Shown here one piece after another: positions 6,404-7,841 of a DNA stretch of 7,841 bases. The notes under the pieces are model-generated. The model was given only the letters and a program-made list of their open reading frames with translations, was not told the DNA's origin and did not search any database. The translations under genes and the position numbers were made by a program. Source of the stretch: Atribacterota bacterium (GTDB lineage Bacteria > Atribacterota > Phoenicimicrobiia > Phoenicimicrobiales > Phoenicimicrobiaceae); NCBI GenBank assembly GCA_030599445.1, contig JAUVOA010000062.1:1-7841 (forward strand). The letters are read 5' to 3'. Each line of letters starts with the position of its first letter. Positions within the stretch are counted from its first letter, which is position 1.

Positions 6404-6408
6404 GGAGG
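6404..6408 (+). promoter_or_regulatory. Shine-Dalgarno that sets the butyrate kinase start
   Basis: GGAGG sits 5 bases before ATG at 6414. The in-frame GTG at 6402 overlaps this site and would add four residues (MEEN) ahead of the conserved N-terminus with no ribosome-binding site of its own, so ATG 6414 is preferred. Confidence 0.8.
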
Positions 6409-6413
6409 AAAAT

Positions 6414-7481
6414 ATGAAAGAAAATATTTTAGTAATCAATCCCGGTTCAACTTCTACCAAAATTGCCCTATTCAATCAGGAAGGAAAAGAGATTTTTAAG
6501 GAGAGTATCTCTCATTCCACAGAAGAACTTTCCCAATTTAAATCTCTTTTAGAACAGGGTCCGGTCAGAAAAAAGATAATCTTGGATTCCTTAAAAAAGA
6601 AAAATATAGATTCTGATTACCTAAAAGCGGTTATAGGCCGAGGTGGTGTATTAAAACCTTTGGAAGCCGGAACCTATAAGGTAAACGATAAGCTTATAGA
6701 TGACCTAAAAAATTCTCCCATTGAACATGCCTCTAATTTAGGAGGGATTATTGCTCATGAAATAGCTGAAGAAATTGATATACCTGCTTATATTGCTGAC
6801 CCGGTATCGGTTGATGAATTTACCGAGATTGCCCGTATATCCGGGTTAAAAGGGATAGAAAGGAAATCCTTACTGCATACTTTAAATATCCGAGCCAATG
6901 CTTTCCATTATGCCAAAGAACAGGGGAAAAAACTTGAAGAGCTAAATCTTATTGTAGCCCATCTGGGTGGAGGGATATCTGTAGCCCCCATTGAGAAAGG
7001 AAAAATTGTTGATGTAAATAATGCTAATGACGGAGGATCTTTTTCCCCCGAGCGAACCGGCTCTCTCCCTAATAAAGCCCTAATCCACCTATGTTACTCT
7101 GGCAAACATTCAGAAAAAGAATTATACAAGCTTATTACTCATCAAGGCGGACTCGTATCTTATTTGGGGACCAATGATGCCAGGGAAGTACTGAAGAAAA
7201 TAGAGCAAGGAGATAAATATGCTAAATTGATCTTCGAAGCAATGTGTTACCAGATTGCCAAAGAGATCGGGGCAATGGCTACAGTATTAAAAGGAAAAGT
7301 TGAAGCAATTATTCTCACCGGGGGCATAGCTCATAGTGAAATTTTAGTAAACAGGATAAAAGATCGAGCAGGCTGGATAGCTCCTATTGTAGTTTATCCG
7401 GGGGAAGAAGAGATGAAGGCTTTAGCCGAAGCAGTGATAAGAGTAATAAAAGGCGAAGAAAAAGTAAAAACATATTACTAA
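6414..7481 (+). CDS. buk: Butyrate kinase
   Basis: A 355-residue protein of the acetokinase (ASKHA) family, with the length normal for butyrate kinases. It converts butyryl phosphate plus ADP to butyrate plus ATP in the cytoplasm. The first phosphate-binding loop is ILVINPGSTSTKIALF (5-20), the family signature. Further motifs are GRGGVLKPLEAGTY (75-88), HLGGGISVAP (183-192, the second acetokinase signature), DGGSFSPERTGSLP (206-219), GGLVSYLGTND (245-255), ILTGGIAHSE (300-309, adenosine region) and YPGEEEMKALAEA (328-340). All key motifs are intact. Many homologues also use isobutyrate or isovalerate, so a role in branched-chain amino-acid fermentation is an alternative. The phosphate butyryltransferase gene follows on the same strand after 213 bases, the reverse of the ptb-buk order known from clostridia. 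The upstream spacer carries the heptamer repeats and a candidate promoter. Confidence 0.95.
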   Translation: MKENILVINPGSTSTKIALFNQEGKEIFKESISHSTEELSQFKSLLEQGPVRKKIILDSLKKKNIDSDYLKAVIGRGGVLKPLEAGTYKVNDKLIDDLKNSPIEHASNLGGIIAHEIAEEIDIPAYIADPVSVDEFTEIARISGLKGIERKSLLHTLNIRANAFHYAKEQGKKLEELNLIVAHLGGGISVAPIEKGKIVDVNNANDGGSFSPERTGSLPNKALIHLCYSGKHSEKELYKLITHQGGLVSYLGTNDAREVLKKIEQGDKYAKLIFEAMCYQIAKEIGAMATVLKGKVEAIILTGGIAHSEILVNRIKDRAGWIAPIVVYPGEEEMKALAEAVIRVIKGEEKVKTYY

Positions 7482-7525
7482 AAATAATTTTCAATCTGTG
7501 TACTAGTAGAGCGTTTCCTTAATAA

Positions 7526-7534
7526 TGTTATAAT
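7526..7534 (+). promoter_or_regulatory. Extended -10 promoter candidate for phosphate butyryltransferase
   Basis: TGTTATAAT is an exact extended -10 (TG, one base, TATAAT). No -35 is visible at 16-18 bases upstream, which extended -10 promoters can tolerate. Transcription would begin near 7541, so the adjacent inverted-repeat element would form a large hairpin in the leader RNA of the downstream gene. Confidence 0.4.
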
Positions 7535-7538
7535 GATT

Positions 7539-7619
7539 TGTCATTGCGAGCGATAGCGAAGCAATCTCAAGTCTTTATAAATAAGGGATTGCTTCGTCAC
7601 TTCGCTCCTCACAATGACA
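7539..7619. repeat. 81-base REP-like inverted repeat with TGTCATTG ends
   Basis: TGTCATTG (7539-7546) and CAATGACA (7612-7619) are perfect inverted ends, followed inward by GAG/CTC after one mismatch. A second 10-bp perfect arm pair, CGAAGCAATC (7557-7566) and GATTGCTTCG (7587-7596), closes a 20-base AT-rich loop. The middle is imperfect because the right arm is four bases longer. The words TCATTGCGAG, GAAGCAATC and TTCGCTCCTC are, from general knowledge, typical of a palindromic repeat seen in intergenic DNA of many unrelated bacteria. No transposase is encoded. It fills the spacer between butyrate kinase and phosphate butyryltransferase. Confidence 0.75.
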
Positions 7620-7694
7620 GAACGAAATGTAAAGGTATTTAAAAAACGAACTACTAGTTTTAATCTGAGTAATCTGTGTATAGGAGGTTTGAAG

Positions 7695-7841
7695 ATGATA
7701 AAAAGTTTTAAAGAATTATTTGCTAATTTAAAAACTAAAGGCAGAGAAAAAATCACCGTTGCCGGCGGAGAAGATATTGAAACCTTAAAAGCCCTAAAAG
7801 ATTGTTACAATTACGGATTTGGAGAAGGAATTTTAGTGGGA
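7695..7841 (+). CDS. ptb: Phosphate butyryltransferase, N-terminal fragment (cut by window end)
   Basis: The first 49 codons are visible. AGGAGG at 7682-7687 lies 7 bases before the ATG, the strongest ribosome-binding site in the window. The sequence begins MIKSFKELF, then a basic stretch, KITVAGGEDIETLKAL (19-34) and GFGEGILVG (41-49). This is the first strand, the following helix and the second strand of the phosphate acetyl/butyryltransferase fold, and the pattern of a VAG(A/G)ED motif followed by ILVG is typical of Ptb proteins. The enzyme converts butyryl-CoA and phosphate to butyryl phosphate and CoA, supplying butyrate kinase just upstream; that partner supports this call over phosphate acetyltransferase. 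Catalytic regions lie beyond the window. Confidence 0.85.
   Translation, partial: MIKSFKELFANLKTKGREKITVAGGEDIETLKALKDCYNYGFGEGILVG

Larger units (their letters stand above)
7493..7680. repeat. Nested repeats framing the REP-like element: 10-bp direct and 15-bp inverted pairs
   Basis: AATCTGTGTA occurs at 7493-7502 and again at 7671-7680. Just inside, 7502-7516 and 7644-7658 form an inverted pair matching at 13 of 15 positions (ACTAGTAG/CTACTAGT perfect, then two mismatches, then CGTTT/AAACG). The second direct copy is itself part of a 9-base tandem pair (TAATCTGAG at 7661, TAATCTGTG at 7670). This could be the remnant of a larger insertion or a second repeat family. Confidence 0.4.

Noticed and set aside
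6402..6413. GTG at 6402 as the start of butyrate kinase
   Set aside because: It overlaps the Shine-Dalgarno of the ATG at 6414 and adds residues before the conserved family N-terminus.
7541..7756. A 71-codon open frame on the minus strand
   Set aside because: It reads through the REP-like element and into the start of ptb, with no ribosome-binding site or family motif.

Overview
The window is an AT-rich stretch of a bacterial chromosome in which all seven recognisable genes lie on the + strand. Strong purine-rich Shine-Dalgarno sites precede most genes. The gene content (glycogen-type debranching enzyme, PfkB sugar kinase, butyrate kinase next to phosphate butyryltransferase) suggests an anaerobic fermenter. 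The low GC, the fermentation genes and the intergenic spacers filled with short repeats and hairpin elements recall uncultured AT-rich anaerobic lineages (for example Atribacterota- or Aerophobota-like). That placement is an inference and needs a phylogeny.

Layout. Bases 1-650 hold the 3' part of a sugar phosphate isomerase/epimerase-like TIM-barrel gene whose start lies outside the window. A 251-base AT-rich spacer follows. Next comes a close run: a debranching enzyme of the amylo-1,6-glucosidase type (902-2995), a PfkB-family sugar kinase (3052-3936), a monoacylglycerol-lipase-like alpha/beta hydrolase (3976-4812) and a cation:proton antiporter with an Asp-Asp motif (4892-6124). Gaps here are 39-79 bases, so co-transcription is plausible. 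Bases 6125-6413 are non-coding and heavily structured: a 73-base element that can fold into a three-hairpin cloverleaf-like shape, then four successive blocks of short repeats with a 7-base period. Butyrate kinase (6414-7481) follows. A 213-base spacer with an inverted-repeat (REP-like) element comes next, and the first 49 codons of phosphate butyryltransferase run off the window end (7695-7841).

How the genes may work together. The debranching enzyme would release glucose from branched alpha-glucan and the PfkB kinase would phosphorylate a sugar. Ptb and Buk would convert butyryl-CoA or a branched-chain acyl-CoA to the free acid with ATP synthesis. The hydrolase would release acyl chains from glycerides or other esters, and the antiporter would handle ion and pH balance. 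These links are inferred from family membership and adjacency only. I see no defence system, CRISPR array, transposase, rRNA or tRNA. The most unusual content is in the two repeat-rich spacers around butyrate kinase rather than in the proteins.
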